Shown here piece by piece: positions 11,569 to 21,558 of a stretch of 64,000 nucleotides of DNA. The DNA lies in the NCBI RefSeq assembly GCF_023006325.1, contig NZ_JAINDF010000003.1:1-64000 (forward strand), written 5' to 3'. The position numbers were made by a program, and so were the translations under genes. Source of the DNA: Kordiimonas marina. GTDB lineage: Bacteria > Pseudomonadota > Alphaproteobacteria > Sphingomonadales > Kordiimonadaceae. Under the pieces are notes generated by a model, which worked only from the letters and a program-made list of their open reading frames with translations, made no database searches and had not been told where the DNA came from. Position 1 is the stretch's first letter, and every line of letters begins with the position of its first letter.

Positions 11569-13125
11569 ATGACATTTTTTCAAAATAACCTGCTCTCGGC
11601 CATGATGCTGGTGCCACTGATCGGCATCTTCTTCATCATGTTCATTCGGCATGAAAACAAAGACCGGGAAAAGACCAACATCCGTTGGGTCGCGCTCCTG
11701 TCCACGCTCGCAACCTTCGCCATGAGCATTGCTCTCTGGGCTGGGTTCGATAACAGCAATCCGGGCTTCCAGTTCGTTGAGAACTATGCCTGGATCGGCG
11801 ACACCATCCGCTACTCGGTAGGGGTGGACGGGATTTCGATCCTGTTCGTGGTGCTGACGGCATTCCTGATGCCGATCGTGATCCTCTCAAGCTGGGAAAG
11901 CGTCCAGACGCGCGTGAAGGAATATATGATTGCCTTCCTGCTTCTGGAAACGCTGATGATCGGCGTGTTTACCGCGCTCGACATCTTCCTGTTCTATGTC
12001 TTCTTCGAAGGCGGCCTTATCCCGATGTATCTGATCATCGGTGTGTGGGGCGGTGTGAACCGGATTTACGCCAGCTTCAAATTCTTCCTCTACACGCTGC
12101 TCGGCTCGGTGCTGATGCTGGTTGCGGTCCTCTTTATGTACTTCAAGGCCGGAACCACCGATATCCCGACGCTGATGAACTTCCACTTCGATCCGGGTGT
12201 GCAGAACCTTCTGTGGCTCGCCTTCTTCGCCTCATTCGCGGTGAAGATGCCGATGTGGCCAGTTCACACCTGGTTGCCTGACGCGCACGTACAGGCGCCG
12301 ACGGGTGGCTCGGTCATCCTGGCCGGTGTGCTTCTGAAGATGGGTGGTTACGGTTTCCTCCGTTTCAGCCTGCCGATGCTGCCGGACGCCAGCGTGCACT
12401 TCGCCTGGCTGGTCTTCGCCCTGTCGATTATCGCGGTGATCTACACCTCGCTGGTGGCGCTGGTTCAGGAAGACATCAAGAAGCTGATCGCTTATTCGTC
12501 TGTCGCCCACATGGGCTTCGTGACGATCGGTATCTTCGTCTTCGGGGCAAACGGCATTGAGGGTGCGATCTTCACCATGCTCAGCCACGGTATTGTCGCC
12601 AGTGCGTTGTTCCTGTGTGTCGGCGTGATCTACGACCGGCTCCATACTCGCGAAATCAAGCGTTATGGCGGCCTGGCCGTGAATATGAAGGTTTACGCGG
12701 TGGTCTTCGTCCTCTTCTCGATGGCGTCGGTCGGCCTGCCGGGTACCAGCGGCTTCATCGGTGAATTCCTCGTGCTCAACGGCGCCTTCAGCTACAATAG
12801 CTGGGTTGCCTTCGGTGCGGCTACCGGTGTGATCCTGGGGGCAGCTTACATGCTCTATCTTGTCCGCCGCCTGATCTTTGGCGAACTCGACAAGGATGAT
12901 GTGAAAGCCATGCCGGACCTTAGCGTTCGCGAGAAGCTGATTTTCGCACCGCTGATTGCCGTTGTCCTCTGGATGGGTATCTACCCGAACAGCTTCCTCG
13001 ACCCGCTGCACGCGTCCGTCGACAAGCTGGTCTCCACCCATTTCGCCAACCTCGACCATGCTACCAAGGTGAAGGTCGCCCCCGCGGCGGCTGAGCCTGA
13101 GCATACCGAACACGAAGCCCGTTAA
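11569..13125 (+). CDS. nuoM: NADH-quinone oxidoreductase subunit M
   Basis: Antiporter-like subunit (518 residues, 14 predicted helices). The key membrane glutamate lies in [17 protein letters not shown] and the broken-helix region in [20 protein letters not shown]. The last 20 residues are rich in Ala, Glu and His. It is an integral part of the nuo operon between nuoL and nuoN. Confidence 0.96.
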   Translation: MTFFQNNLLSAMMLVPLIGIFFIMFIRHENKDREKTNIRWVALLSTLATFAMSIALWAGFDNSNPGFQFVENYAWIGDTIRYSVGVDGISILFVVLTAFLMPIVILSSWESVQTRVKEYMIAFLLLETLMIGVFTALDIFLFYVFFEGGLIPMYLIIGVWGGVNRIYASFKFFLYTLLGSVLMLVAVLFMYFKAGTTDIPTLMNFHFDPGVQNLLWLAFFASFAVKMPMWPVHTWLPDAHVQAPTGGSVILAGVLLKMGGYGFLRFSLPMLPDASVHFAWLVFALSIIAVIYTSLVALVQEDIKKLIAYSSVAHMGFVTIGIFVFGANGIEGAIFTMLSHGIVASALFLCVGVIYDRLHTREIKRYGGLAVNMKVYAVVFVLFSMASVGLPGTSGFIGEFLVLNGAFSYNSWVAFGAATGVILGAAYMLYLVRRLIFGELDKDDVKAMPDLSVREKLIFAPLIAVVLWMGIYPNSFLDPLHASVDKLVSTHFANLDHATKVKVAPAAAEPEHTEHEAR

Positions 13126-13138
13126 GGAGTAAGAACCG

Positions 13139-14590
13139 ATGACCGGTCACCTTCCATCCCTTGTTCCCGTTCTGCCGGAAATCATTCTGGCAGTCGGTGC
13201 CATGGTGCTTTTGTTGCTCGGCGTGTTCCAGGGCGACAAAAGCTACACTCAAGTTACCAACCTTTCCGTGGCTCTTCTGGCCGTGGCAGCCTTCGTCATG
13301 TTCGGTGAGGTCGGCAGCAGCCGCCAGATTACCTTCGGCGGCATGTTCATCACCGATGCCTTCGCGCTCTTCGCGAAGACGCTGGTTCTGATCGGCTCGG
13401 GTGTCGCGCTTCTGATGTCCGGCCGCTATATGCGCGACCACAACATCAACAAGTTCGAGTATCCGATCCTGGTGCTGCTTTCGACCGTTGGCATGATGAT
13501 CATGATCTCGGCCTCGAACCTGATGAGCCTCTATGTCGGCCTCGAACTGCAGAGCCTGTCGCTCTATGTTCTGGCTGCCATGAACCGGGACCGCATCCGC
13601 TCGACCGAAGCCGGCCTGAAGTATTTCGTGCTCGGTGCGCTGTCGTCCGGCATGCTGCTTTACGGCATTTCGCTGATCTACGGCTTCTCCGGCACCACCG
13701 ATTTTGCCACGCTTGCTGCCACGCTTAAGGGCATGCATGAGCCGGCGATGGGCGTTACCGTCGGCATGGTCTTCCTGATGGCGGGCCTCAGCTTCAAGGT
13801 TTCGGCCGTACCGTTCCATATGTGGACGCCGGATGTGTACGAAGGCTCGCCGACCCCGGTAACCGCCTTCTTCGCGGCTGCCCCGAAAGTGGCTGCCCTC
13901 GCACTCTTTGTCCGTGCCATGTTCAGTGCCTTCCACGGCATGACCGCTGAATGGCAGCAGGTTGTGATCTTTATCTCGATCGCCTCGATGCTCGTCGGTG
14001 CCTTCATCGCGCTGGTGCAGACCAACATCAAACGCCTGATGGCCTATTCGTCCATCGGTCACGTTGGCTTCGCCCTTGTTGGCCTCGCGGCTGGCACGGA
14101 AGCCGGTATCCAGGCGCTTCTGGTTTACATCGCCATTTACCTGACGATGACCCTGGGGGCATTCGGTGCCATCCTGACGATGCGCCGCTCGGAAGGCATG
14201 GTTGAGGATATCAGCGATCTTTCTGGCCTGTCGCAGACCAACCTGCCGATGGCGATTGGCATCGCGACCCTGATGTTCTCGCTTGCCGGTATTCCGCTCC
14301 TCGCGGGCTTCTTCGGCAAATGGTATGTGTTCAAGGCGGCGGTTGACGCCGGTCTTGTCCCGCTTGCCGTGATCGGTCTCGTGACCAGCGTGGTCAGCTG
14401 CTACTACTATCTGCGTATTATCAAGATCATGTTCTTCGATGAACCTGCACCGGCCTTCGAAGGCGGGCAGGGCCGTACGGTCGGCCTCGTGGTCGGCGTT
14501 GCTGCCGTGCTCAATTCGCCGGTCAGTTTCCTCTTGATCTCGCCGCTGGTTGCAGCTGCTGCATGGGCCGCGGGCTCGCTGATCCTCTAG
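13139..14590 (+). CDS. nuoN: NADH-quinone oxidoreductase subunit N
   Basis: Third antiporter-like subunit (483 residues). Conserved features are YVGLELQSLSLYVLAAMNR with the membrane glutamate, and FHMWTPDVYEGSPTPVTAFF. It is the last complex I gene. Its stop codon overlaps the GTG proposed as the birA start, so the downstream housekeeping genes are probably co-transcribed with the nuo operon. Confidence 0.96.
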   Translation: MTGHLPSLVPVLPEIILAVGAMVLLLLGVFQGDKSYTQVTNLSVALLAVAAFVMFGEVGSSRQITFGGMFITDAFALFAKTLVLIGSGVALLMSGRYMRDHNINKFEYPILVLLSTVGMMIMISASNLMSLYVGLELQSLSLYVLAAMNRDRIRSTEAGLKYFVLGALSSGMLLYGISLIYGFSGTTDFATLAATLKGMHEPAMGVTVGMVFLMAGLSFKVSAVPFHMWTPDVYEGSPTPVTAFFAAAPKVAALALFVRAMFSAFHGMTAEWQQVVIFISIASMLVGAFIALVQTNIKRLMAYSSIGHVGFALVGLAAGTEAGIQALLVYIAIYLTMTLGAFGAILTMRRSEGMVEDISDLSGLSQTNLPMAIGIATLMFSLAGIPLLAGFFGKWYVFKAAVDAGLVPLAVIGLVTSVVSCYYYLRIIKIMFFDEPAPAFEGGQGRTVGLVVGVAAVLNSPVSFLLISPLVAAAAWAAGSLIL

Positions 14591-15402
14591 TGAGCACAAG
14601 CTACCAGAATTGGGGGGCCTCGATGCCGCATGGCGTCGGGGCCCGCTTCTTTGAGGTGTGTTCGAGCACCAACCGCCTGGCGTCTGATGCCGCTTTGGAA
14701 GGCCTTCAGGGGCCGTGCTGGTTCATCGGCGGCGCCCAGGAAGCGGGCCGTGGCCGCCGCGGGCGGGCCTGGACATCGGAGCCGGGCAACCTCTATGCCT
14801 CGCTTCTGTTCCGGCCGAGCCTGAAACCCGCCGATATGGCGGCGTTGCCCTTCATTTGCGCCCTTGCTGTCCGGGACACCTTCATCGCCCTTGGCGCGGA
14901 TGCAGATACCGTTCGCTGTAAATGGCCGAACGACGTGCTGATTTCGGGTAAGAAAGCCAGTGGTATCCTGATCGAAAGCAGCGCCCGGAACGCCGACGCA
15001 CTTGACTTTGTCGTGATCGGGATCGGCATGAACCTCGCGCATTTCCCCGCCGATGCGCTGTTCCCGGCAACCTCGCTTGCCACGGAGATCGGTCAGGCGG
15101 TACCGGTTCAGGATGCCGCTTCACATCTCGCGCGCATCCTCTATGACCGGCTGAATGCCTGGAATGTTGCGGATTTTGCCGCCATTGCCCGGGAATGGAC
15201 CGAGGTCGCCTGGGGCCTCGGATGCCCTGTGACCCTGCGCACGACAGGTGAGACCTTCACCGGCACACCCGTTAGGCTCGAAGCCGACGGCGCGCTGCTC
15301 GTGACGCTGGACGGCGGCCATGAAAAACGCCTATATGCAGGGGACGTTTTTCCCGTGAACACCGCGGAGCAAGAAGGAAACGAAGATGCTTCTCACCATT
15401 GA
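14590..15402 (+). CDS. birA: Biotin--[acetyl-CoA-carboxylase] ligase
   Basis: Attaches biotin to the carboxyl carrier protein of acetyl-CoA carboxylase. This is the class I form: it has the catalytic domain (SSTNRLAS, GRGRRGRAWTS, CKWPNDVLISGKKASGIL) and a C-terminal SH3-like domain, but no N-terminal DNA-binding domain. It therefore should not act as a biotin-operon repressor. The start is uncertain: GTG at 14590 (270 residues, coupled to nuoN) or ATG at 14623 behind a G-rich stretch. Confidence 0.9.
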   Translation: MSTSYQNWGASMPHGVGARFFEVCSSTNRLASDAALEGLQGPCWFIGGAQEAGRGRRGRAWTSEPGNLYASLLFRPSLKPADMAALPFICALAVRDTFIALGADADTVRCKWPNDVLISGKKASGILIESSARNADALDFVVIGIGMNLAHFPADALFPATSLATEIGQAVPVQDAASHLARILYDRLNAWNVADFAAIAREWTEVAWGLGCPVTLRTTGETFTGTPVRLEADGALLVTLDGGHEKRLYAGDVFPVNTAEQEGNEDASHH

Positions 15403-16159
15403 TGCCGGCAATACCAACACGGTCTTCGCCCTCATTGACGGCGAAGACATTGTCGAACAGTGGCGTATCTCGACCGGGGACCAGCGCACAGTCGATGAAT
15501 ATATGGTCTGGATCAGCCACCTGATGGCGCTGCATGACCGTAAGCCTGAGGCAGTGACCGGCGCGATTATCGCCAGCGTGGTGCCGCAGATGCTGTGGCC
15601 GCTGACGCAGCTTTGTAAGAAATATTTCCACTGCGACCCGCTTATCGTTGGCGCGCCGGAGGTCAAGCTCGGTGTCGACGTCGATGTGAAGAACCCGCAG
15701 GAAGTGGGCGCTGACCGCCTGGTTAATGCCGTGGCGGCCGACGCGCTTTATGGCGGACCGGTTGCGGTCGTCGATTTCGGTACCGCCACCACCTTCGATA
15801 TCGTCGGCAAGAACGGCGCGTATCTGGGCGGGGTTATCTGCCCGGGGATCAACCTGTCGCTCCATGCGCTCCACCAGGCTGCAGCCAAATTGCCACGGAT
15901 TGCCGTCGCACCGCCGACCAGCGACCGGGTGACAGGCAAAAGCACGCTGGAAGCCATGCAGGCCGGGATCTTCTGGGGATATGTCGGCATGATCGAAGGC
16001 ATTACCGCGCGGCTCAAGAAAGAGCATGGCGCCGATATGAAAGTGCTGGCGACCGGTGGCCTTGCCCCCGTGTTCGCAGGCCATACAGATGCTATTGACG
16101 CAGTGGCGGGTGATCTGACCCTGCAGGGCCTTCGGCTCATTTACGAAAGGAACCAATAA
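15386..16159 (+). CDS. coaX: Type III pantothenate kinase
   Basis: Phosphorylates pantothenate, the first step of coenzyme A synthesis. The 257-residue protein has the ASKHA phosphate loop with DAGNTN at 6-11, GADR at 109-112 and DFGTATTFD from 131, all typical of CoaX. It overlaps birA by 17 bases and has AAGGA upstream. The birA-coaX-rnj order behind nuoN is common in alphaproteobacteria. Confidence 0.95.
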   Translation: MLLTIDAGNTNTVFALIDGEDIVEQWRISTGDQRTVDEYMVWISHLMALHDRKPEAVTGAIIASVVPQMLWPLTQLCKKYFHCDPLIVGAPEVKLGVDVDVKNPQEVGADRLVNAVAADALYGGPVAVVDFGTATTFDIVGKNGAYLGGVICPGINLSLHALHQAAAKLPRIAVAPPTSDRVTGKSTLEAMQAGIFWGYVGMIEGITARLKKEHGADMKVLATGGLAPVFAGHTDAIDAVAGDLTLQGLRLIYERNQ

Positions 16160-16164
16160 GGCCC

Positions 16165-17844
16165 ATGGCGTATTTACGGGAAAGAGACGAGCGGCTGTTG
16201 TTTTTGCCGCTTGGGGGCTCTGGCGAAATTGGCATGAACCTCAACCTCTATGGCCACAAGGGAAAGTGGCTGATGGTGGATTGCGGCATGACCTTCGCCG
16301 AAACCCATGTTCCGGGCATCGACCTGATCTTTCCCGACCCGGCTTTCATTGAAAGCGAACGTGAGGACCTTGTCGGCCTTGTCCTGACCCACGGGCATGA
16401 GGACCATATCGGGGCTGTGCCGTATCTGTGGTCACGCCTCAAGTGCCCCGTCTATGCCACGCCTTTCACCGCTGAGCTGGTCAAAGACAAGCTGAAGGAA
16501 GCCGGGCTTCTGGACGTGGTGCCGCTCCATGTGGTTGATGCGCTCACGCCGATTGAGATCGGCCCCTATACCGTCAGCTATGTCCCGCTTGCGCATTCGA
16601 TCGCTGAAGGCCATGGCCTGGTTATCGAAACCGGGGAGGGGACGATTTTCCACACCGGGGACTGGAAGCTGGATGACCGTCCGCTTATCGGCCCTGTGTG
16701 TCCGTCGCCGGTCCTGAGCGAGCTTGGGGACAAGGGCGTGCTGGCGCTTGTGGGCGATAGCACCAACGTTTTCAACCCTAATGAATCCGGATCGGAGGCT
16801 GCCGTTCGTGAAAGCCTGGTTGAGATCGTCAAGGAGCTTGAGAACAGGGTGGTGATCACCACATTCGCCTCCAACGTTGCGCGCCTTGAAACCATCGGCG
16901 CTGTTGCCAAGGCCTCAGGCCGCCACCTGGTGCTTCTGGGGCGATCGATGGAACGCGTTGTGCGTGCGGCCAAGGCCACGGGCTACCTGCAGGACTTCCC
17001 GCCCCTTGTGCCAGAGGAAGACGCCGACCATCTGCCCAGGAACAAGGTATTGATCGCCTGTACCGGTTGCCAGGGTGAACCGCGTGCGGCAATCGCCCGC
17101 ATTGCGCGCGGCGACCATAAATATCTACACCTCAGCCCGGAGGACAATGTCATCTTCTCATCGAAGATCATACCGGGGAACGACCTGACGCTCGGCCAGC
17201 TCTTTAACACGCTGGCGGCTGAAGGCATCAACGTCATCACCGAGAAGGATGCCTTTGTCCATGTCTCCGGCCACCCTGGGCGGGCGGAGCTTGCGAAAAT
17301 GTACGGCTGGACCAAGCCGTTCAGCGCGATCCCGGTCCATGGTGAGGCGCGCCACCTTCTGCGCCATGCCAAGCTCGCGCGTGAATTGGGTGTGGAGCAC
17401 ACGATTGTGCCGCGAAATGGCGATATCATTGAAATCAGCAAGCAGGGGCTTAAGCTGGTTGATGAGGCCCCGGTTGGCCGCCTCGCACTTGACGGCACTG
17501 AGGTCATCAATGTCGGCGACCCGTCGATTATCGACCGCCGGCGGGCATCCGCGAACGGTTTCGTAACCGTTAGCCTGGTATTTGATGATGATGGCGCGTT
17601 GGCCGCGGAACCGGCTTTCGCCATTATGGGGCTGCCGCGCAGCCATGACGACGCTTTCTATGACGGCCTTGTCGACGCCGTTGAGGAAGCGCTGGACAGG
17701 ATGAAAGCTGCTGACAGGCGTGGTGACAGCATGGTGGAAGAAACTGCCCGCATCGCCGTGCGCCGCTATTGCCGCAGTGAGATCGGTAAAAACCCTGGTG
17801 TCGCGAGCTTGATCACGCGCCGGGAAGATATCGATTTCCGCTAA
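16165..17844 (+). CDS. rnj: Ribonuclease J
   Basis: A 559-residue metallo-beta-lactamase/beta-CASP ribonuclease with endo- and 5'-3' exonuclease activity in RNA turnover and rRNA maturation. The metal motif HGHEDH is at 76-81, the second histidine motif is FHTGDWKLD, and the beta-CASP histidine lies in VSGHPGRAEL. The C-terminal domain after about residue 460 is typical of the family. It starts six bases after coaX. Confidence 0.95.
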   Translation: MAYLRERDERLLFLPLGGSGEIGMNLNLYGHKGKWLMVDCGMTFAETHVPGIDLIFPDPAFIESEREDLVGLVLTHGHEDHIGAVPYLWSRLKCPVYATPFTAELVKDKLKEAGLLDVVPLHVVDALTPIEIGPYTVSYVPLAHSIAEGHGLVIETGEGTIFHTGDWKLDDRPLIGPVCPSPVLSELGDKGVLALVGDSTNVFNPNESGSEAAVRESLVEIVKELENRVVITTFASNVARLETIGAVAKASGRHLVLLGRSMERVVRAAKATGYLQDFPPLVPEEDADHLPRNKVLIACTGCQGEPRAAIARIARGDHKYLHLSPEDNVIFSSKIIPGNDLTLGQLFNTLAAEGINVITEKDAFVHVSGHPGRAELAKMYGWTKPFSAIPVHGEARHLLRHAKLARELGVEHTIVPRNGDIIEISKQGLKLVDEAPVGRLALDGTEVINVGDPSIIDRRRASANGFVTVSLVFDDDGALAAEPAFAIMGLPRSHDDAFYDGLVDAVEEALDRMKAADRRGDSMVEETARIAVRRYCRSEIGKNPGVASLITRREDIDFR

Positions 17845-17869
17845 GGACTGGAAAGAAGGACAAGAGACC

Positions 17870-18274
17870 ATGATCGGACGCCTGAACCATGTTGCGATTG
17901 CCGTGCCTGACCTTGAGGCCGCTACGGCAACATACCGCGATACGTTGGGGGCCAAGGTGTCCGCCCCGGTTGATCTGCCGGACCATGGCGTAACCACCGT
18001 ATTCGTGGAACTCCCGAACACGAAGATCGAGCTTCTGCTACCGCTTGGTGAGACTTCACCGATCGCCAAGTTCCTGGAGAAGAACCCCTCGGGCGGTATG
18101 CACCATGTCTGTTATGAGGTGGATGACATCATCGCTGCGCGTGACCAACTGCTGGAAAAGGGTGCGCGTATCCTGGGGGATGGGGAACCGAAGACAGGCG
18201 CCCACGGCAAACCGGTTCTGTTCCTGCATCCGAAAGACTTTTCCGGCACACTCGTAGAACTTGAACAGGTGTAA
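17870..18274 (+). CDS. mce: Methylmalonyl-CoA epimerase
   Basis: A 134-residue vicinal-oxygen-chelate protein with two beta-alpha-beta-beta-beta halves. Metal ligands are expected at the histidine of NHVAIAVPDLE, the histidine pair in MHHVCYEVDD and the glutamate of GTLVELEQV. It interconverts (R)- and (S)-methylmalonyl-CoA in propionate metabolism. A general glyoxalase-family function is the alternative, but length and motif spacing favour the epimerase. Confidence 0.9.
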   Translation: MIGRLNHVAIAVPDLEAATATYRDTLGAKVSAPVDLPDHGVTTVFVELPNTKIELLLPLGETSPIAKFLEKNPSGGMHHVCYEVDDIIAARDQLLEKGARILGDGEPKTGAHGKPVLFLHPKDFSGTLVELEQV

Positions 18275-18279
18275 AAACA

Positions 18280-18537
18280 ATGAGCATAGCGTCGATTATC
18301 CTGGTTTACGCCCTGTCCTGGTGGATGACCTTTTTCTGTATGCTTCCGATTGGTGTGAAGTCACAGCTTGAGTCGGAAGACGGCGTGATTGAAGGCACCG
18401 ACCCAGGCGCTCCGGTAAACCCGAACTTCAAGAAGAAACTGCTGGCGACCACTATCGTTGCCGCGCTCTTTACCATTCTCTATCATTGGATTGCGACGTC
18501 TGGTCTTATCGTCCTGCGTCATCCGGTCCCCCACTAG
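18280..18537 (+). CDS. DUF1467 family membrane protein
   Basis: An 85-residue protein with two predicted membrane helices (about 4-24 and 53-77) and a polar connecting segment containing PGAPVNPNFKKK. It matches the DUF1467 family found next to mce and proS in many alphaproteobacteria. The function is unknown. It lies six bases after mce and immediately before a strong terminator, so it appears to be the last gene of the long nuo-birA-coaX-rnj-mce transcript. Confidence 0.85.
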   Translation: MSIASIILVYALSWWMTFFCMLPIGVKSQLESEDGVIEGTDPGAPVNPNFKKKLLATTIVAALFTILYHWIATSGLIVLRHPVPH

Positions 18538-18560
18538 GGTAGACCGGGAAACCAGCCAGA

Positions 18561-18600
18561 AAAAGAAAAAGCAAGGCGTGTAAGCCTTGCTTTTCTTTTA
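18561..18600 (+). terminator. Terminator after DUF1467 gene
   Basis: An 11-bp perfect stem, AAAAGCAAGGC (18567-18577) with GCCTTGCTTTT (18584-18594), and a 6-base loop are followed by CTTTTA and preceded by an A-rich run. It should act on the plus strand and perhaps on both. Confidence 0.9.
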
Positions 18601-18970
18601 TATTCAGCAGGCTGCTCTACGGCGCCCGTCTGTTTTATGCGCTAAGTCCTCCCTGAGCGTGAGCCACGATTGTGAGCTTCTCGCCCCGCGCACCGATGAA
18701 GCTATGGAATGGCGGGGAGAATGTCATCACACTAGATGCACTTGGCCACAACATCTTGTGTTTCTTTATGGGGGCTGTTGCGTCTGTGCAACATATTGAG
18801 CAGGGAGACCCGGTTCCAGTTGCCATTTTGGAAAGAATCTGGGGTTTTCCGCGCAATCATGTCCAGAAAGCCGTTGCCAAAATCGGCCTCGACCGGCAAA
18901 AGAGGCGCAGGCGTTAACGCTGTTTGAACGCCTATCTGTTTCAGCGAATTTTTGAAAGAATGTCAGAACC
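18601..18970. other. 370-base stretch without a firm gene
   Basis: This region lies between the terminator and proS. It holds one weak reading frame (listed separately) and presumably the proS promoter. I see no tRNA, strong hairpin or repeat. Base composition is less GC-rich than the neighbouring genes, and no long frame shows the strong third-position GC bias of the genes on either side. Confidence 0.5.
18672..18917 (+). CDS. Doubtful small ORF
   Basis: Would encode 81 residues from a GTG, or fewer from the ATG at 18696. It has a hydrophobic middle (LGHNILCFFMGAVASV) and a very basic end (RQKRRRR). I recognise no family. The segment VPVAILERIWGFPRNHVQKA could form a helix-turn-helix-like unit, but this is speculation. 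There is no convincing ribosome binding site. It may be a gene remnant or chance. Confidence 0.25.
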   Translation: MSFSPRAPMKLWNGGENVITLDALGHNILCFFMGAVASVQHIEQGDPVPVAILERIWGFPRNHVQKAVAKIGLDRQKRRRR

Positions 18971-20284
18971 ATGCGTCTAAGCCGCTATTTCCTGCCCACG
19001 CTTAAGGAAAACCCCGCAGAGGCCCAGATTGCCTCGCACCGCTTGATGTTGCGCGCCGGTATGATTCGCCAGGGCGCCGCCGGTATTTACAGCTGGTTGC
19101 CACTGGGGTTGAAGGTTCTCAAACACATCGAACGGATCGTTCGGGAAGAGCAGGACCGCGCAGGCGCTCAGGAGCTTCTGATGCCGACCATCCAGTCCGC
19201 CGACCTGTGGGTCGAGAGCGGCCGGTATGACGACTATGGCAAGGAAATGCTGCGGATCGAGGACCGGCATGGCCGTAACATGCTGTATGGCCCCACCAAC
19301 GAGGAAATGATCACCGACATTTTCCGCCGTGAAGTGCGCTCCTACCGCGACTTGCCGAAAAACCTCTATCACATCCAGTGGAAATTCCGCGATGAGATCC
19401 GTCCGCGTTTCGGCGTGATGCGGGGCCGCGAATTCCTGATGAAGGATGCCTATAGTTTCGACCTGACAGCCGAAGATGGACGCAAGTCCTATAACGCCAT
19501 GTTCGTCGCCTACCTGCGGACCTTCGCACGTCTGGGCCTGAAGGCGATCCCGATGCGCGCGGACACGGGGCCAATCGGCGGCGACCTCAGCCACGAATTC
19601 ATCATCCTGGCCGACACCGGCGAAAGCGAAGTCTTCTTCCATAAGGATTTCGACAAGATCGACCCGCTTGCGGATGACGTCGATTTCACGGGTGATCTTC
19701 AGCCGATTGTCGACCGCTGGACCAGCATCTATGCAGCTACCGAAGAAATGCATGACGCCGAAAACTGCCCGGTTGAAAGCGCTGACCTGATCACCGGCCG
19801 CGGCATTGAAGTTGGCCATATCTTCTTCTTCGGCGACAAATATTCCAAGCCCATGGGCGCAAGCGTGCAGGGGCCTGAAGGCGAAAGTGTGAATGTCCAG
19901 ATGGGCTCCTACGGTATCGGCGTGTCGCGCCTCGTCGGCGGCATTATCGAAGCCAGCCACGATGAAAACGGCATCATCTGGCCTGAAGCGGTTGCGCCTT
20001 TCAAGGTTGGTCTTATCAACCTGCGCGCGGGCGATGACGCCTGCACCAAAGCCTGTGATGACCTGTATGCCGAGCTTGAGAAGGCGGGCATTGAGGTGCT
20101 TTATGATGACCGGGACGAACGTGCTGGCGCCAAGTTCGCCAATATGGACCTGATCGGCCTGCCGTGGCAGATTGCGATTGGACCGCGCGGCCTTGAAAAA
20201 GGCGTAATCGAGCTCAAGAACAGGGCGACGGGTGAGCGGGTCGAAGTTTCGGCCGCAGATGCCATCCAAAAGCTTTCGGCTTAA
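18971..20284 (+). CDS. proS: Proline--tRNA ligase (short form)
   Basis: A class II aminoacyl-tRNA synthetase of 437 residues. It is the short bacterial form that lacks the editing insertion between motifs 2 and 3, as is usual in alphaproteobacteria. Motif 1 is in [19 protein letters not shown], motif 2 in [21 protein letters not shown] and motif 3 in [16 protein letters not shown]. The C-terminal anticodon-binding domain begins near residue 345. The lol genes follow directly. Confidence 0.95.
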   Translation: MRLSRYFLPTLKENPAEAQIASHRLMLRAGMIRQGAAGIYSWLPLGLKVLKHIERIVREEQDRAGAQELLMPTIQSADLWVESGRYDDYGKEMLRIEDRHGRNMLYGPTNEEMITDIFRREVRSYRDLPKNLYHIQWKFRDEIRPRFGVMRGREFLMKDAYSFDLTAEDGRKSYNAMFVAYLRTFARLGLKAIPMRADTGPIGGDLSHEFIILADTGESEVFFHKDFDKIDPLADDVDFTGDLQPIVDRWTSIYAATEEMHDAENCPVESADLITGRGIEVGHIFFFGDKYSKPMGASVQGPEGESVNVQMGSYGIGVSRLVGGIIEASHDENGIIWPEAVAPFKVGLINLRAGDDACTKACDDLYAELEKAGIEVLYDDRDERAGAKFANMDLIGLPWQIAIGPRGLEKGVIELKNRATGERVEVSAADAIQKLSA

Positions 20285-20301
20285 GGGAAAAGGACAGGCA
20301 T

Positions 20302-21549
20302 GTGATTGCAACGGGGTATGAATGGGCGGTTGCCAGACGGTACCTTCTATCGCGCAACCGTGACGTTTTCATCTCCGTGACCACTTTCCTGTCCGTCCTG
20401 GCGATTGCGCTTGGTGTCACCGCGCTGATTGTCGTCATGTCGGTAATGAACGGGTTTCGTGCCGACTTGATGGACAAGATCCTCAGCTACCACGGCCATA
20501 TCCTTGTTGGCGGCTATGGCGGCAAAATCCATGACTATGAAAAGCTTCTCAGTGACCTGAAGGGTACGGACGGTGTGGTCAAGATCATGCCGTTCACCGA
20601 AAACCAGGTCATGGCGATGAATGGCCCCGAGGCGCGAGGCGCCTTGGTCCGTGGCATTCCGGATGAGTTTTTCAACAAAGAAAAGCTTAATGTTACTAAG
20701 GTATTGGCCGGTAACCTTGAGAATGCGATTAAGGAGCGTGGGCTGGTCCTTGGCTCCCAACTGGCCAAGAATTTGGGCGTTGGGGTTGGGGATACGATCA
20801 CCATCGTCAGCCCGCAATCCATCTCCACGCCGTTCGGGTCGACCCTGCGCTATCTTGCCTATCCGGTTTCGGCTGTGGTCGACCTTGGCATCTATCAGTT
20901 CAATGAAGTTTTCATCGGGATGCCGCTTGAGGAATCCCAGCGCTTTTTCCGGCTTGGGGACACGGTCTCCAATATCGAGATATTCCTGAACCAGCCGGAT
21001 GCCGTGGATGATGTCGGGCCTAAAGTCGCCAATATCGTTGGCCGCCGCGCTTATGTCCGTTCCTGGCGTAGTTTCAACACCGCGCTGGTGAGCGCTTTGC
21101 AGACCGAACGTGTCGTGATGTTCCTGGTGGTTGGCCTCGTGATTCTGGTGGCGGTATTCAATATTTCTTCGAACCTGTTCATGATGGTGAAGGACAAGGC
21201 GCCGGATATCGCCATCCTGCGCACGGTGGGTGCCAGTGAGGCTTCAATCCGCCGCATTTTCATCACCGTTGGCCTTGTTGTCGGTTTGATGGGGATTGTT
21301 GTCGGCTGCGGGTTGTCCGCGCTGATCATCCATAACCTTCAGGCCATCAAGGAAGGGATAGAGCATCTGTTCCATTTCAATGCCTGGGACCCGTCTGTGC
21401 GCTTCGTGACGACCATGACGGCGAAGGTGGACTGGTTTGAGGTCGGCCTCACCATCGGGATTGCTGTGGTGCTCTCCTTCCTGGCGGCGGTGCTGCCAGC
21501 TTGGCGCGCGGCCAAGCTCGACCCCGTTGAAATCCTTCGGTACGAATAG
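20302..21549 (+). CDS. Lipoprotein-releasing ABC transporter permease LolC/E
   Basis: Inner-membrane permease (415 residues) that passes outer-membrane lipoproteins to the periplasmic chaperone. It has an N-terminal helix (about 22-47), a large periplasmic domain, and three C-terminal helices in the FtsX-like domain, ending with DPVEILRYE. It begins with GTG. It is the only such permease next to lolD, so it may serve as both LolC and LolE as a homodimer, as known for single-permease Lol systems. Confidence 0.92.
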   Translation: MIATGYEWAVARRYLLSRNRDVFISVTTFLSVLAIALGVTALIVVMSVMNGFRADLMDKILSYHGHILVGGYGGKIHDYEKLLSDLKGTDGVVKIMPFTENQVMAMNGPEARGALVRGIPDEFFNKEKLNVTKVLAGNLENAIKERGLVLGSQLAKNLGVGVGDTITIVSPQSISTPFGSTLRYLAYPVSAVVDLGIYQFNEVFIGMPLEESQRFFRLGDTVSNIEIFLNQPDAVDDVGPKVANIVGRRAYVRSWRSFNTALVSALQTERVVMFLVVGLVILVAVFNISSNLFMMVKDKAPDIAILRTVGASEASIRRIFITVGLVVGLMGIVVGCGLSALIIHNLQAIKEGIEHLFHFNAWDPSVRFVTTMTAKVDWFEVGLTIGIAVVLSFLAAVLPAWRAAKLDPVEILRYE

Positions 21550-21558
21550 GGGAAGACC

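Noticed and set aside
13061-14599. Open frame of 512 codons on the minus strand
   Set aside because: Antisense to nuoN. The His/Asp/Arg-rich translation is typical of reversed membrane-protein codons.
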